From VFJJ01 sp031362415 (GTDB lineage: Bacteria; Actinomycetota; Acidimicrobiia; IMCC26256; VFJJ01), in assembly GCA_031362415.1 (NCBI GenBank), contig JANLSK010000006.1:62001-126000 (forward strand): 64,000 nt of DNA, given 5' to 3'. Each line of letters begins with the position of its first letter. The stretch's first letter is position 1. Below the pieces are notes generated by a model that saw only the letters and a program-made list of their open reading frames with translations, was not told where the DNA came from and searched no databases. The translations under genes were made by a program, and so were the position numbers. Below, one piece after another: positions 52,175 to 60,925 of this stretch.

Positions 52175-52972
52175 ATGGTCGACCAGCATTCGAACGGAGG
52201 CTCCGACACCCCTCGACCCGCTGGTCGGTCGGCCCGGGATTCCCCGACCTCGCCCCGTTCCACGCCGTCGACGTCCCCCGCCCCGATCGGCACCGTCGGC
52301 ACCGTCGGCACCATCGGCACGGTCGGCACGGTCGACGCTGTACGCGGGGGCACCCCCGCCCAGACCCGTGAGCTCCGGGCTCGGGGCCGCCGAAGCATCA
52401 GGCGACTCCTCGATGCCGGACGCGTCGTGATCGATCGACGGGGGTACCACTCGGCACGCGTCGAAGACATCGTCAAGGAGGCCGAGATCTCCCACGGGAC
52501 CTTCTACCTGTACTTCGCTTCCAAGGACGAGCTGTTCCGCGCCTTGGCCACCGAGGTTGCCGACGAGCTCATCACGGTCGCCGTGTCGCTCGGTGAGGTG
52601 TCGCCCGAATCATCCGGCCGCGACGAGCTCCGAGGTTGGCTTGAAAGCTTCGCATCCGCCTACCAGCGCAACGGATCGATCATCCGGGCCTGGACCGAGA
52701 TCGAGGTTGGCGGCAGCGACCTCGGTCGTCTCGGCACCGACGTCCTCGGCGCGTTCTCGTCGAGCCTCGCTCGGCGGGTCAGCCCGGGCGCCGCTCCCGA
52801 CCTCGATCTCGACACGGCGTCACTGGCCTTGATGGCCATGGTCGAGCGGGCGCTGTACTACTCGACGGCCGGGCAGACCACTGTCGAGCTCTCGCGTTTG
52901 CTCGACACGATGGTGGGGGCGATCCACGACGGCATGTTCGGTCACCAACCCTTCGCGGTCTGCCCACCGTGA
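52175..52972 (+). CDS. TetR family transcriptional regulator
   Basis: 265 residues. The helix-turn-helix lies at about residues 75-125 (LLDAGRVVIDRRGYHSARVE, EISHGTFYLYFASKDELF), preceded by an unusually long N-terminal tail with IGTVGTVGTIGTVGTVDA, made by about five copies of a 9-base unit. The downstream ligand domain is unassigned. Divergent from MaoC and upstream of the MFS-ABC fusion; the fatty-acid genes around it suggest acyl-CoA-responsive repression. Confidence 0.93.
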   Translation: MVDQHSNGGSDTPRPAGRSARDSPTSPRSTPSTSPAPIGTVGTVGTIGTVGTVDAVRGGTPAQTRELRARGRRSIRRLLDAGRVVIDRRGYHSARVEDIVKEAEISHGTFYLYFASKDELFRALATEVADELITVAVSLGEVSPESSGRDELRGWLESFASAYQRNGSIIRAWTEIEVGGSDLGRLGTDVLGAFSSSLARRVSPGAAPDLDLDTASLALMAMVERALYYSTAGQTTVELSRLLDTMVGAIHDGMFGHQPFAVCPP

Positions 52973-53006
52973 CGCCCACACACTCAGGCCCAGGGGGAGG
53001 ACGATC

Positions 53007-55250
53007 GTGAGCAACAACGACACCGGAGCCCACCGCGGCGTCGATCCGACGCCAGGATCGGCCACGGCGGCTCACCTCGCAGCGGCCGTCCTCGACGAGG
53101 AAGCGGCCCGTCAGGACGCGCAGGCCCTGGCCCGCGAGCAGATCCTCTTCCCCGACGAGCTCCTGCCGGGCGTGCAGTCGGAGCCCCTCACGCTCAGGCA
53201 GGGATTGAAGATCGGGGGCTGGTCGACCTTCTTGATCCTCACGATGCTCAACTCGCTCGACGAGCTCGAGGGCGCCGCGATCAGCGTGCTGGCCCCCGAC
53301 ATCCAGAAGACGTTCGGGGTCAGCGAAGGCACCGTCGTGTTCATCGGCACGGCTTCAGCCACGTTCTTCGTGCTCGGCGCCGTCCCCATGGGCTACCTCG
53401 CCGATCGGGTCAAGAGGGTCCCGATCGTGGGTTGGGCCAGCCTGCTCTTCAGTGGTTTCGTCGTGCTCTCGGGCCTGGCCGTGAACGCGTTCATGCTCTT
53501 TTGGACGCGCTTTCTCACCGGGATCGCCAAGGCCAACAACATCTCGGTGCACATCTCGTTGATCGCCGACACCTACCCGATCGGGGTCCGAGCACGCCTC
53601 TCGGCCAGCCGCGACCTGTTCGGCCATGGCCTGGCCCTGTGCAGCCCCGTACTTGTGGGCGGAATTGCCGAAGCCGCGGGCGGCGACGAGGGCTGGCGCT
53701 GGGCGTGGTACGTGCTCGGGGTGCCGAGCGCGGTCGTGGCCGTCATCGCGTTCTTCGCCCTGCGGGAGCCCCAACGAGGCCGCTACGAGAAGGAGGACGT
53801 GCTCGGCCAACTCATCCAGGACGAGAACCCGGCGCCCATCTCGATGGAGGCGGCGTTCGCCCGCCTCAAGAAGATCCGGTCGATCCGATCGGTGCTCATC
53901 GCCTTCAGCGCCTTGGGTTTCGCCCTCTTCAGCCAGGCCACACTGGGCAGCCTGTATCTCGAGGACAACCTCGGGGTCGACAACGCTCTCGACCGGGGAC
54001 TGCTGCTCTCGCTCTCGGGCTTCGCCGCGCTCCCCGTCTTGCCCTTCGTCGGCCGGTACTTCGACCGTCTCTACCGGCGCGATCCGGCCAAGGCGATGGC
54101 CTTGGTGGGGTTGATGATCCTGCCCTCGGCCCTCTTCACACCATTGCAGTACTACGTGGGCGGCAAGGCCGGCTTCGTGGTCTTCGGCATCCCCCAGGCC
54201 ATCCTCACCACATCGGCGTTCGCCATGGTCGGCCCGGTCATGCAGGCCGTGGTGCCGTATCGCTTGCGGGGTATGGGCGCGGCGCTGTCGACCTCGTACA
54301 TCTTCTTCATCGGCGGGACGGGCGGCGCGCTGATCGCGGCGTTCATCACCGACACGTCGGGGCCCCGAGCGGCCGCCATCATGCTCGGGATCCCGACGAG
54401 CATCATCGGCGGAGCGATCCTCGCCAACAGCGCCCGCTACATCCGCAACGACCTCTCGCTCGTGGTGCAGGAGCTGCAAGAGGAGCTCGACGAGCACGCC
54501 AAGCGCCACGATCTCGGCCGACCGGCGCCGGCGCTTCAGGTCGCCAACATCGACTTCTCGTACGGCCCGGTCCAGGTGCTCTTCGACGTGGACTTCCAGG
54601 TGGAACGGGGTGAGACGCTGGCTCTGTTGGGCACCAACGGCGCCGGCAAGTCGACCATCCTGCGAGTCATCTCCGGGCTGGGGACGCCCGAGCGCGGCGT
54701 CGTACGGCTCGGCGGACGCAACATCACCTACTGCTCACCGGAAGACCGAGCCCGACTGGGGATCCTGCAGCTTCCCGGGGGCAAGGGCACGTTCCCGAGC
54801 ATGTCGGTGGCCAAGAATCTCGAGCTGAGCGCCCGGCTCATCGAACGCCCAGCCGATGAGATCGAGCGGCGTATGGGTCGGGTGTTCGACCTGTTCCCGA
54901 TGCTGGCCGAGCACAGGCGCCAGCCGGCGAGCAGCCTCTCGGGCGGCCAGCAGCAGATGCTGGCCCTGGGGCGGGTCCTCCTCCACGACCCTGAGGTGCT
55001 CTTGATCGACGAGCTGTCGCTGGGCCTGTCGCCCGTGGTGGTGGAGCACGTCCTGAAGGTGATCGACCAGCTCCGGGCCGAGGGTCAGACGATGATCATC
55101 GTGGAGCAATCGCTCAACGTCGCCCTCGCGGTCTCGGACCGGGCGATCTTCCTGGAGAAGGGGCAGGTGCGTTTCGAGGGCGCGGCATCGGAGTTGGCCG
55201 AGCGCGACGATCTGGCCCGGGCGGTCTTCTTCGGGCGTGAAGGCGGCTGA
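53007..55250 (+). CDS. MFS transporter fused to a LivF-type ABC ATPase
   Basis: 747 residues. Residues about 60-480 are a 12-helix major-facilitator domain (TMLNSLDELEGAAISVLAPD, GYLADRVKRVPIVGW, GRYFDRLYRRDPAKAM). Residues about 510-747 are a complete ABC ATPase: Walker A GTNGAGKST near residue 541, signature LSGGQQQM near 645, Walker B VLLIDELSLGLSP and His switch IIVEQSLNVA. That ATPase matches LivF of branched-chain-amino-acid systems. The two domains are in one reading frame with no gap. The fusion couples a proton-driven-type carrier to an ATPase that normally serves LivHM. The next gene starts 4 bases later, so they share an operon. Confidence 0.93.
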   Translation: MSNNDTGAHRGVDPTPGSATAAHLAAAVLDEEAARQDAQALAREQILFPDELLPGVQSEPLTLRQGLKIGGWSTFLILTMLNSLDELEGAAISVLAPDIQKTFGVSEGTVVFIGTASATFFVLGAVPMGYLADRVKRVPIVGWASLLFSGFVVLSGLAVNAFMLFWTRFLTGIAKANNISVHISLIADTYPIGVRARLSASRDLFGHGLALCSPVLVGGIAEAAGGDEGWRWAWYVLGVPSAVVAVIAFFALREPQRGRYEKEDVLGQLIQDENPAPISMEAAFARLKKIRSIRSVLIAFSALGFALFSQATLGSLYLEDNLGVDNALDRGLLLSLSGFAALPVLPFVGRYFDRLYRRDPAKAMALVGLMILPSALFTPLQYYVGGKAGFVVFGIPQAILTTSAFAMVGPVMQAVVPYRLRGMGAALSTSYIFFIGGTGGALIAAFITDTSGPRAAAIMLGIPTSIIGGAILANSARYIRNDLSLVVQELQEELDEHAKRHDLGRPAPALQVANIDFSYGPVQVLFDVDFQVERGETLALLGTNGAGKSTILRVISGLGTPERGVVRLGGRNITYCSPEDRARLGILQLPGGKGTFPSMSVAKNLELSARLIERPADEIERRMGRVFDLFPMLAEHRRQPASSLSGGQQQMLALGRVLLHDPEVLLIDELSLGLSPVVVEHVLKVIDQLRAEGQTMIIVEQSLNVALAVSDRAIFLEKGQVRFEGAASELAERDDLARAVFFGREGG

Positions 55251-55253
55251 GCC

Positions 55254-58097
55254 GTGATCGCCACGTGGGTCACCACGAACCTGGTGTTCCAGGGCTTCGT
55301 GAACGGGCTCGTGATCGCCATGCTGGCCATGGGCGTGGTGCTCGTGTACCGGGCGACGCGGATCATCAACTTCGCCGTCGGCGACCTGGGTGTACCGGCG
55401 GCAGCCCTTCTCGCCCTGGCGGCCAACCGCTACGGATGGCCTTACTGGCCAGCCCTCATCGCCTGCCTCGTCGTGGGTCTGCTCTCGGGGACCATCATCG
55501 AGTTGGCTGTCATCCGCCGCCTGTTCTCGGCCCCTCGGGTGATCGTGCTCGTCGCCACCATCGGCGTCGCGCAGCTCGCCCAGGCCATCACCATCGCCCT
55601 CCCCGAGCTCACCCGGGCGGAGGCCGTCGACTTCCCCACCGCGGTCAGCGGGCGGTGGGAGCCGGGCGCCGGCATCGTGATCGACGGTCCGCAGGTGATG
55701 ATTCTCGTCACCGTTCCCTTGCTGGCGTTGGGGTTGTGGTTCTTGTTGAGCCGCACCCGCTTCGGCGACTCGGTGCGGGCGACGGCCACGAACTCCGATC
55801 TGGCCCGGCTCACCGGGATCAGCCCCAAGAAGATCTCGACCATCGTGTGGGCGGTCAGCGGCCTCATCTCGGCAACGTCGGTGATCCTCATCGCCACCGA
55901 CACCAACAACACCTCCAGCCTGGGCGCCATCGGGCCCAACACCCTGCTGCGAGCGATGGCCGCGGCGCTCATCGGCGGCATGGCCTCGTTCCCCCTCGCC
56001 GCGCTGGGCGCCGTGGCCATCGGCGTCGGCCAGTCGCTCTTGTTCTACAACTTCCCCGCCCAGACCGGGCTCACCGAGTTCGCGCTGCTGATCGTCGTGC
56101 TGGTGCTGGTGGCCCGGGTGAGCCGTCGGGCCGAGGGTGGCGGTGAGAGCTTCCAGTTCGCGCCGCGGGTCGAGGCCGTCCCTGAACGCCTGCGTCAGCT
56201 CCGTGCCGTGCGGATGCTGCCGTACCTGTTGCCGATGCTGGGACTGGTGGTGGCGGTCGTCGTCCCCTTGTTGATCGAGCGACCGTCACGCCATTTCCTC
56301 TACGCGATGATCCTGGCCTTCGCCATCTGCGCGATCTCGGCGACCGTGCTCACCGGCTGGGCCGGGCAGCTCTCGCTGGGCCAGATGGCCTTCGCCGGCC
56401 TGGGCGCGCTGAGCGCAGCCGCGTTGGCCCGCGGGGTCGCGGTCGACATCGGCTGGGGCGATCATCGCATTCTCAAGGAGACGTTCCCAGCGGTTCCGTT
56501 CGTGCTGGCGATCGTGATGGGGGCGTTGGTGTCGGCGGGGTTCGCGGTGCTCGTCGGGATCGGCGCGTTGCGGGTTCGGGGGCTTCTGCTCGCCGTCGGC
56601 ACGTCGGCCTTCGCCATCGCCTGCCAGGCGTACATCTTCCGGCGGCCCATCCTGTCGGGCGACGGCGGCTCGACCGTGCGCCTCAAGCGCGGATCGCTGG
56701 CCGGGATCGACCTCGGTGTGCGACAGCGCACCTACTACTACGCAGTACTGGTGGCGCTGGTGGTCGTCCTGATGCTCGTGGCCCGTCTTCGCCGCAGTGG
56801 GATCGGCCGCACCATCATCGGCGTGCGTGAGAACGAGCAGGCCGCCGCGGCGTACACCGTGTCGCCAGCCCGAGCGAAGCTCACGGCCTTCGCCGTGGCC
56901 GGCGCCATCGCCGGCCTGGGGGGCGCGCTCCTCGGGGCGTTGGTGGAGACGATCGGCTACCAGGAGCGCTTCTTCCGCACGTCCGACTCGCTGGCGCTGG
57001 TGTCGATGGTGGTTATCGGCGGGCTCGGCACGTTCGCGGGACCGGTGATCGGCGCCGTGTGGGTGGTCGGACTCCCGGCGTTCTGGCCCGGCAACGAGGT
57101 TGTGCCGCTGCTCACGTCGAGCATCGGGCTCCTCATCTTGTTGCTGTACCTCCCCGGTGGCTTCGTGCAGATCGGCTACACCATCCGGCGGTCACTGTTC
57201 CGTTGGCTCGAACGTCGCCTCCCACCAGCGGTCACCAAGACCTCCGCGGAGCTGCCGGCGGCGATCAGCCGCGTGTTCGCGCGCCCACTGCCCGACGACG
57301 AGCTCCCCGGCGACGGTGTGGTGTTGCGGACCGTCGACGTGACCGTGCGCTTCGGTGGGCTCGTTGCCGTCGACCGTGTCTCCTTCACCGCTCGACGAGG
57401 CGAGGTGGTCGGGCTCATCGGCACCAACGGGGCGGGGAAGTCGACCCTCCTCAACGCCATCGGGGGCTTCGTGCCCGCGACCGGCACCGTTGAGCTGCTG
57501 GGGCGCGATGTCACCACACTCGATGCCGCCCGCAGAGCCCGACAGGGCCTGGGTCGTACGTTCCAGGCGGCGACCCTGTTCCCCGAGCTCACCGTGCGCG
57601 AGACCGTCCAGCTCGCGCTCGAAGCCCGCCAGCGAACCTCGTTCACGGCCACGGCCCTGTGCCTGCCGGCGTCGGTCCGCTTGGAGCGTCGCCGCCGGGT
57701 CGAGTCGGCCGAGCTCATCGACTTCCTCGGCCTCGGCCGCTACGCCGACCGGTTCATCGCCGAGCTGTCGACGGGTACCCGGCGCATCGTCGAGCTCACG
57801 GCGATGCTGGCCGTCGCGCCCGCCGTCATCTGCCTCGACGAGCCGACGGCCGGTGTCGCGCAGCGCGAGGCCGAGGCCTTCGGCCCATTGATCAAACGGA
57901 TTCAACGCGAGCTCGACGCCACGCTGGTGGTCATCGAGCACGACATGCCGCTCATCCTGTCGATCAGCGATCGCGTGTACTGCATGGAGTCGGGCCGGGT
58001 CATCGCCGAGGGCACGCCGAGCGAGATCCGCAACAACCCCTTGGTTGTCGCGTCGTACCTCGGCACCGACGAACGCGCCCTCAACCGCAGCGGCTGA
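55254..58097 (+). CDS. LivH-LivM-LivG triple fusion (branched-chain-type ABC transporter)
   Basis: 947 residues from GTG 55254. LivH-type permease (about 1-290; NGLVIAMLAMGVVLVYRATR), LivM-type permease (about 320-650; TGWAGQLSLGQMAFAGLG, VRENEQAAAAYTVSP), and LivG ATPase (about 685-947; Walker A GTNGAGKST near 723, Walker B VICLDEPTAGV, His switch VIEHDM). The ABC signature is LSTGTRRIVELT, departing from LSGGQ, as in a common actinobacterial LivG branch. It starts 4 bases after the MFS-LivF fusion, which would supply the second ATPase. Together they are a full importer in two polypeptides; the substrate is unknown (amino acids, urea or carboxylates). Confidence 0.93.
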   Translation: MIATWVTTNLVFQGFVNGLVIAMLAMGVVLVYRATRIINFAVGDLGVPAAALLALAANRYGWPYWPALIACLVVGLLSGTIIELAVIRRLFSAPRVIVLVATIGVAQLAQAITIALPELTRAEAVDFPTAVSGRWEPGAGIVIDGPQVMILVTVPLLALGLWFLLSRTRFGDSVRATATNSDLARLTGISPKKISTIVWAVSGLISATSVILIATDTNNTSSLGAIGPNTLLRAMAAALIGGMASFPLAALGAVAIGVGQSLLFYNFPAQTGLTEFALLIVVLVLVARVSRRAEGGGESFQFAPRVEAVPERLRQLRAVRMLPYLLPMLGLVVAVVVPLLIERPSRHFLYAMILAFAICAISATVLTGWAGQLSLGQMAFAGLGALSAAALARGVAVDIGWGDHRILKETFPAVPFVLAIVMGALVSAGFAVLVGIGALRVRGLLLAVGTSAFAIACQAYIFRRPILSGDGGSTVRLKRGSLAGIDLGVRQRTYYYAVLVALVVVLMLVARLRRSGIGRTIIGVRENEQAAAAYTVSPARAKLTAFAVAGAIAGLGGALLGALVETIGYQERFFRTSDSLALVSMVVIGGLGTFAGPVIGAVWVVGLPAFWPGNEVVPLLTSSIGLLILLLYLPGGFVQIGYTIRRSLFRWLERRLPPAVTKTSAELPAAISRVFARPLPDDELPGDGVVLRTVDVTVRFGGLVAVDRVSFTARRGEVVGLIGTNGAGKSTLLNAIGGFVPATGTVELLGRDVTTLDAARRARQGLGRTFQAATLFPELTVRETVQLALEARQRTSFTATALCLPASVRLERRRRVESAELIDFLGLGRYADRFIAELSTGTRRIVELTAMLAVAPAVICLDEPTAGVAQREAEAFGPLIKRIQRELDATLVVIEHDMPLILSISDRVYCMESGRVIAEGTPSEIRNNPLVVASYLGTDERALNRSG

Positions 58098-58105
58098 GCG
58101 CACCC

Positions 58106-58160
58106 CCCGTTCTTTGTATGCAGATCCGCGCCAGGCGCGGAGTTACATACAAAGAACGGG
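58106..58160. terminator. Hairpin of the TTCTTTG family
   Basis: 15-base arms CCCGTTCTTTGTATG (58106-58120) and CATACAAAGAACGGG (58146-58160). Inside, CCGCGCC and GGCGCGG form a second stem. It lies 9 bases after the LivHMG stop and 17 before the convergent gene's stop, so it could terminate both. Confidence 0.65.
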
Positions 58161-58176
58161 TCTTGAGGCCCCCCAA

Positions 58177-59112
58177 CTAGGTGACCGACGCCGCGAGTGA
58201 GCGGGCGACGTTGCGAGCGAACCCGGCCGGATTTTCGCGCACCTCCTTGCGGGTGGCGTAAAGTATCCGCCATCCCAGGCTCACGACACCGTTGTCGCGG
58301 GTGATCCCGGCCTCCCATGCCGAGCGACCCTGATGCCACTGGTAGCCGTGGAATTCGACGCCGAGGCGGTGCTCCGGCCAGGCCAGATCGAGCAACGCGA
58401 CCGCGCCATCGGGACGAATCACCTCGAACTGGGTGACCGGTTGCGGGAGGCCGCGGGCCACCAGTTGATCGACGAGCAGCCGCTCGAAATGCGAGCCGAG
58501 CGGACGCCAGGTCTCGGGCCGCTCCGCCAGTAAGCCGCGCATGACACCGGCGCCGCGACGACCCTTGCCGCAGTTGGCTGCCAGGCGCTGTGCGAGCATC
58601 TCCCGCGAGACGAGGCTGCGCCGCCAGGCATCGTCGAGCGCGAGCTCGGCCCGCCAACGCGGCCGAACCGCGCACACGTCGATCAGGGTACGGGCCGGTG
58701 CCGTGACCCTCCACGGCCCGAGCGTCACGACGTCGATCGGCTTGACATTAGCCAGCCGATGCACTGTTGCGCCGCGCGGGAGCGAACCCACCAGGCGGGT
58801 GACCGTGAGCTCGACAACAGGCGCGGAGAAACCGTCGAGCTCGTGGAGCCAGGCTGCAGCCCGGTGCGAGACCACTCCGGTCGGTCCCACCTGCAGGAGC
58901 GCTGCCATGAGATCGTGCTCGGGCGTCCCCGCCGGAGCCCCGGCGAATCGGTACACGTCGGGATGCACGAGAGTGAGGCGACCCGAGGTCGACCACCACC
59001 AGAGCCAGTCGGTGTCGAGACCGAGGGACTCCGCGTGGGTCCGGGTGAAGAGCCCGAACCGACGAGATGCCTGGCTGGCGAGTGCTCTCTCGGAATCGCG
59101 GTGCGCTGTCAT
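58177..59112 (-). CDS. AbiEi-type helix-turn-helix plus DUF559/VSR-like nuclease protein
   Basis: 311 residues. The N-terminal part (ASQASRRFGLFTRTHAESLG, GRLTLVHPDVYRFAGAPAGT) is the winged-helix/cold-spot domain of AbiEi-like antitoxin or regulator proteins. The C-terminal part (ALLDLAWPEHRLGVEFHGYQ, VVSLGWRILYATRKEVRENP) is a DUF559/very-short-patch-repair endonuclease-like fold with Asp and Glu in the right positions. Such proteins are common in Actinobacteria with unproven function. Between two copies of the same hairpin, alone among transporter genes. Confidence 0.82.
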   Translation of the reverse strand: MTAHRDSERALASQASRRFGLFTRTHAESLGLDTDWLWWWSTSGRLTLVHPDVYRFAGAPAGTPEHDLMAALLQVGPTGVVSHRAAAWLHELDGFSAPVVELTVTRLVGSLPRGATVHRLANVKPIDVVTLGPWRVTAPARTLIDVCAVRPRWRAELALDDAWRRSLVSREMLAQRLAANCGKGRRGAGVMRGLLAERPETWRPLGSHFERLLVDQLVARGLPQPVTQFEVIRPDGAVALLDLAWPEHRLGVEFHGYQWHQGRSAWEAGITRDNGVVSLGWRILYATRKEVRENPAGFARNVARSLAASVT

Positions 59113-59180
59113 GGCTCACAGTGCACCACGTCGGTATGACAGAAACGCCCGGCGCCGGCCAACCTGCCGCCAATCCCGGC

Positions 59181-59227
59181 TTCTTTGTATGCAGGTCCGC
59201 CCCGGGCGCGGACCTGCATACAAAGAA
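59181..59227. terminator. Long hairpin of the TTCTTTG family
   Basis: Perfect 20-base arms: TTCTTTGTATGCAGGTCCGC at 59181-59200 and its complement at 59208-59227, around a 7-base loop CCCGGGC. It is 15 bases past the stop of the minus-strand LivK gene at 59243. Shares its first 13 bases with the 58106 hairpin. Confidence 0.65.
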
Positions 59228-59242
59228 CAGTGGTGGGGGGCG

Positions 59243-60748
59243 CTACTCGGCGGTGTTGAAGATGTCGGTGAGGTCCTTCCAGCCGCCGCTCTCGCCGATC
59301 GAGGAGTCGAACGACTGGAGCCGGAACCCGTCGTTGGCGTCGTACTTGCCCTCACCGAACGAGCTGAACGCGTTGGCGGGGATCTCCAGCGACGTGAGCG
59401 AGTGCACCGCTTCGGTCCAGCTCTCGTTGGTGAGGTCGGCGCCAGCCGCTTCGGCCACCTGCTTGAACACGGCCAGCTCGTCGCACGCGTCGCGCACCGC
59501 GATGTAGGTCTCGAGGCGCTTCTCGCCCTCGGCCACCACGAGATCTTGCGGGTCGATGACCGGGATGTCGGGGTTGGCCTGCTCGAAGATCGCGATGCAC
59601 GCCTGGACCAGCGGCGTGTTGAACTGCTCGCCGTTGGTGTCGTTGAGGCCACCCACGCTGATGGCGCCTTCGTACGGGTTCGGCGAGACACCGGCGGTCA
59701 CGAGGTCCTTGCCCTCGTTGATGATCCCCGACGGAGCGTCACCGATGATCAACAGTTCGGGGAAGGCGTCCTTGATCTTCGTGACGAACTGGTCGGCTCC
59801 AGCCTCCTGGCCGGCGATGATCAGCGTGTCGATCTCCTCGGTGCGCCAGCGCTCGAGGAACCCGTCGAGCTGGGCCTGGGCCTGGGTCGTGTCTTCGTCG
59901 ACGATGTCGAGGATCGCCGTCGAGCCCCGCTCGACACCGAGGTCGTCGAGCGCCGGCTCGATCACGTTCTCGGCCCGGTTGCCCGTCCGCGCCGATGCCA
60001 GCACCCCGACCTTGCGACCGTCGAGGGTACCGGCCTGCTCGAGTGCGCTCATGAGCACGCTGATCGTCCGCTCGGCGGTCACGTCGTTGGTGAGCAAGAG
60101 ACCCGGCGGGGCCTCGTCGATCCAGGCCTGCTCGAGCTCGTGGCCGATGTGGATGGTCTCGTTGTCACGGGTGAGGCAGAGCTGGGCGTCGCCGGAGAAG
60201 TCGATGAAGACTCCGAGGGTTGCGAAGACCTCCTCGTCCTCGGTCATGGTGACGCACGCCGCCAGCGCTTCGGCATTGCCTATGGGGCAGTGCTTTTGGT
60301 ACACGGGCTCGATCCGGCGACCGAGGATGCCGCCGTCGGCGTTGATGGCGTCGATAAACGTCTGGTAGACGAGCTCCTGATCGCCGCGCTCGAAGTCGAT
60401 GAAGTCGGCGATGCACTCGTAGTCGACGTAGAGGACGCCGAGCTTGATGGAGTCGGCGGTGACACCGCGGAACGAGTCGGTGAGCACGATGGGCTCGGTC
60501 GTGGTGGTGTCGGGTGCGGCGGTCGTCGAGGGCTCGGAGCCCCCCGTCGTCGGAGCCGTGGTGGCCGGGGCCGTCGTGGATTCGTCGGACGGGGCGACCG
60601 TGGTGACTGCCCCGTCATCCGCGGCATCATCGTCGTCGTCGCCGCACGCCGCGGCGAGCAACATGAGCGCGAACGGGACGGCCAGGCGCCGCATCCAGCG
60701 TCGCGTGGTGGTCCGAGTTCTGGTTCGCGTAGCCGTATCGGTTCCCAT
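59243..60748 (-). CDS. Branched-chain-type ABC transporter substrate-binding lipoprotein (LivK-like)
   Basis: 501 residues. Basic N-terminus, hydrophobic core and lipobox LLAAAC with Cys35 as the lipid site, then a Asp/Thr/Ser-rich linker (about 36-88) and a type I periplasmic-binding fold (SIKLGVLYVDYECIADFIDF, VYQTFIDAINADGGILGRR, ISVGGLNDTNG). Binds the ligand for LivH-LivM-type permeases. Divergent from the second LivH-LivM gene at 60926, across 177 bases, probably its partner. Confidence 0.93.
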   Translation of the reverse strand: MGTDTATRTRTRTTTRRWMRRLAVPFALMLLAAACGDDDDDAADDGAVTTVAPSDESTTAPATTAPTTGGSEPSTTAAPDTTTTEPIVLTDSFRGVTADSIKLGVLYVDYECIADFIDFERGDQELVYQTFIDAINADGGILGRRIEPVYQKHCPIGNAEALAACVTMTEDEEVFATLGVFIDFSGDAQLCLTRDNETIHIGHELEQAWIDEAPPGLLLTNDVTAERTISVLMSALEQAGTLDGRKVGVLASARTGNRAENVIEPALDDLGVERGSTAILDIVDEDTTQAQAQLDGFLERWRTEEIDTLIIAGQEAGADQFVTKIKDAFPELLIIGDAPSGIINEGKDLVTAGVSPNPYEGAISVGGLNDTNGEQFNTPLVQACIAIFEQANPDIPVIDPQDLVVAEGEKRLETYIAVRDACDELAVFKQVAEAAGADLTNESWTEAVHSLTSLEIPANAFSSFGEGKYDANDGFRLQSFDSSIGESGGWKDLTDIFNTAE

Positions 60749-60925
60749 GACTTCCCCTCTGGTTCGGCCCGGAAGGCCCGCAGATCACGGGATCTCACTC
60801 ATCGACGGCGCCCGGCCGGGGTGGTGGAGCTAACACTAACGTCATATTTCTCGGACCCGCCAGGATCCCCGTGCGGGCGGGTCGCGGGGTCGGTACCATC
60901 GGCCGACCACAGATCGAGGGGGAGT

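Noticed and set aside
53355..54509. Long minus-strand frame inside the MFS domain
   Set aside because: Antisense composition bias; no family pattern.
58541..60925. N-terminal extension of the LivHM frame giving a 1597-residue protein
   Set aside because: It is antisense to the LivK and AbiEi-like genes, has no domain match, and GTG 60926 gives a normal LivH start.
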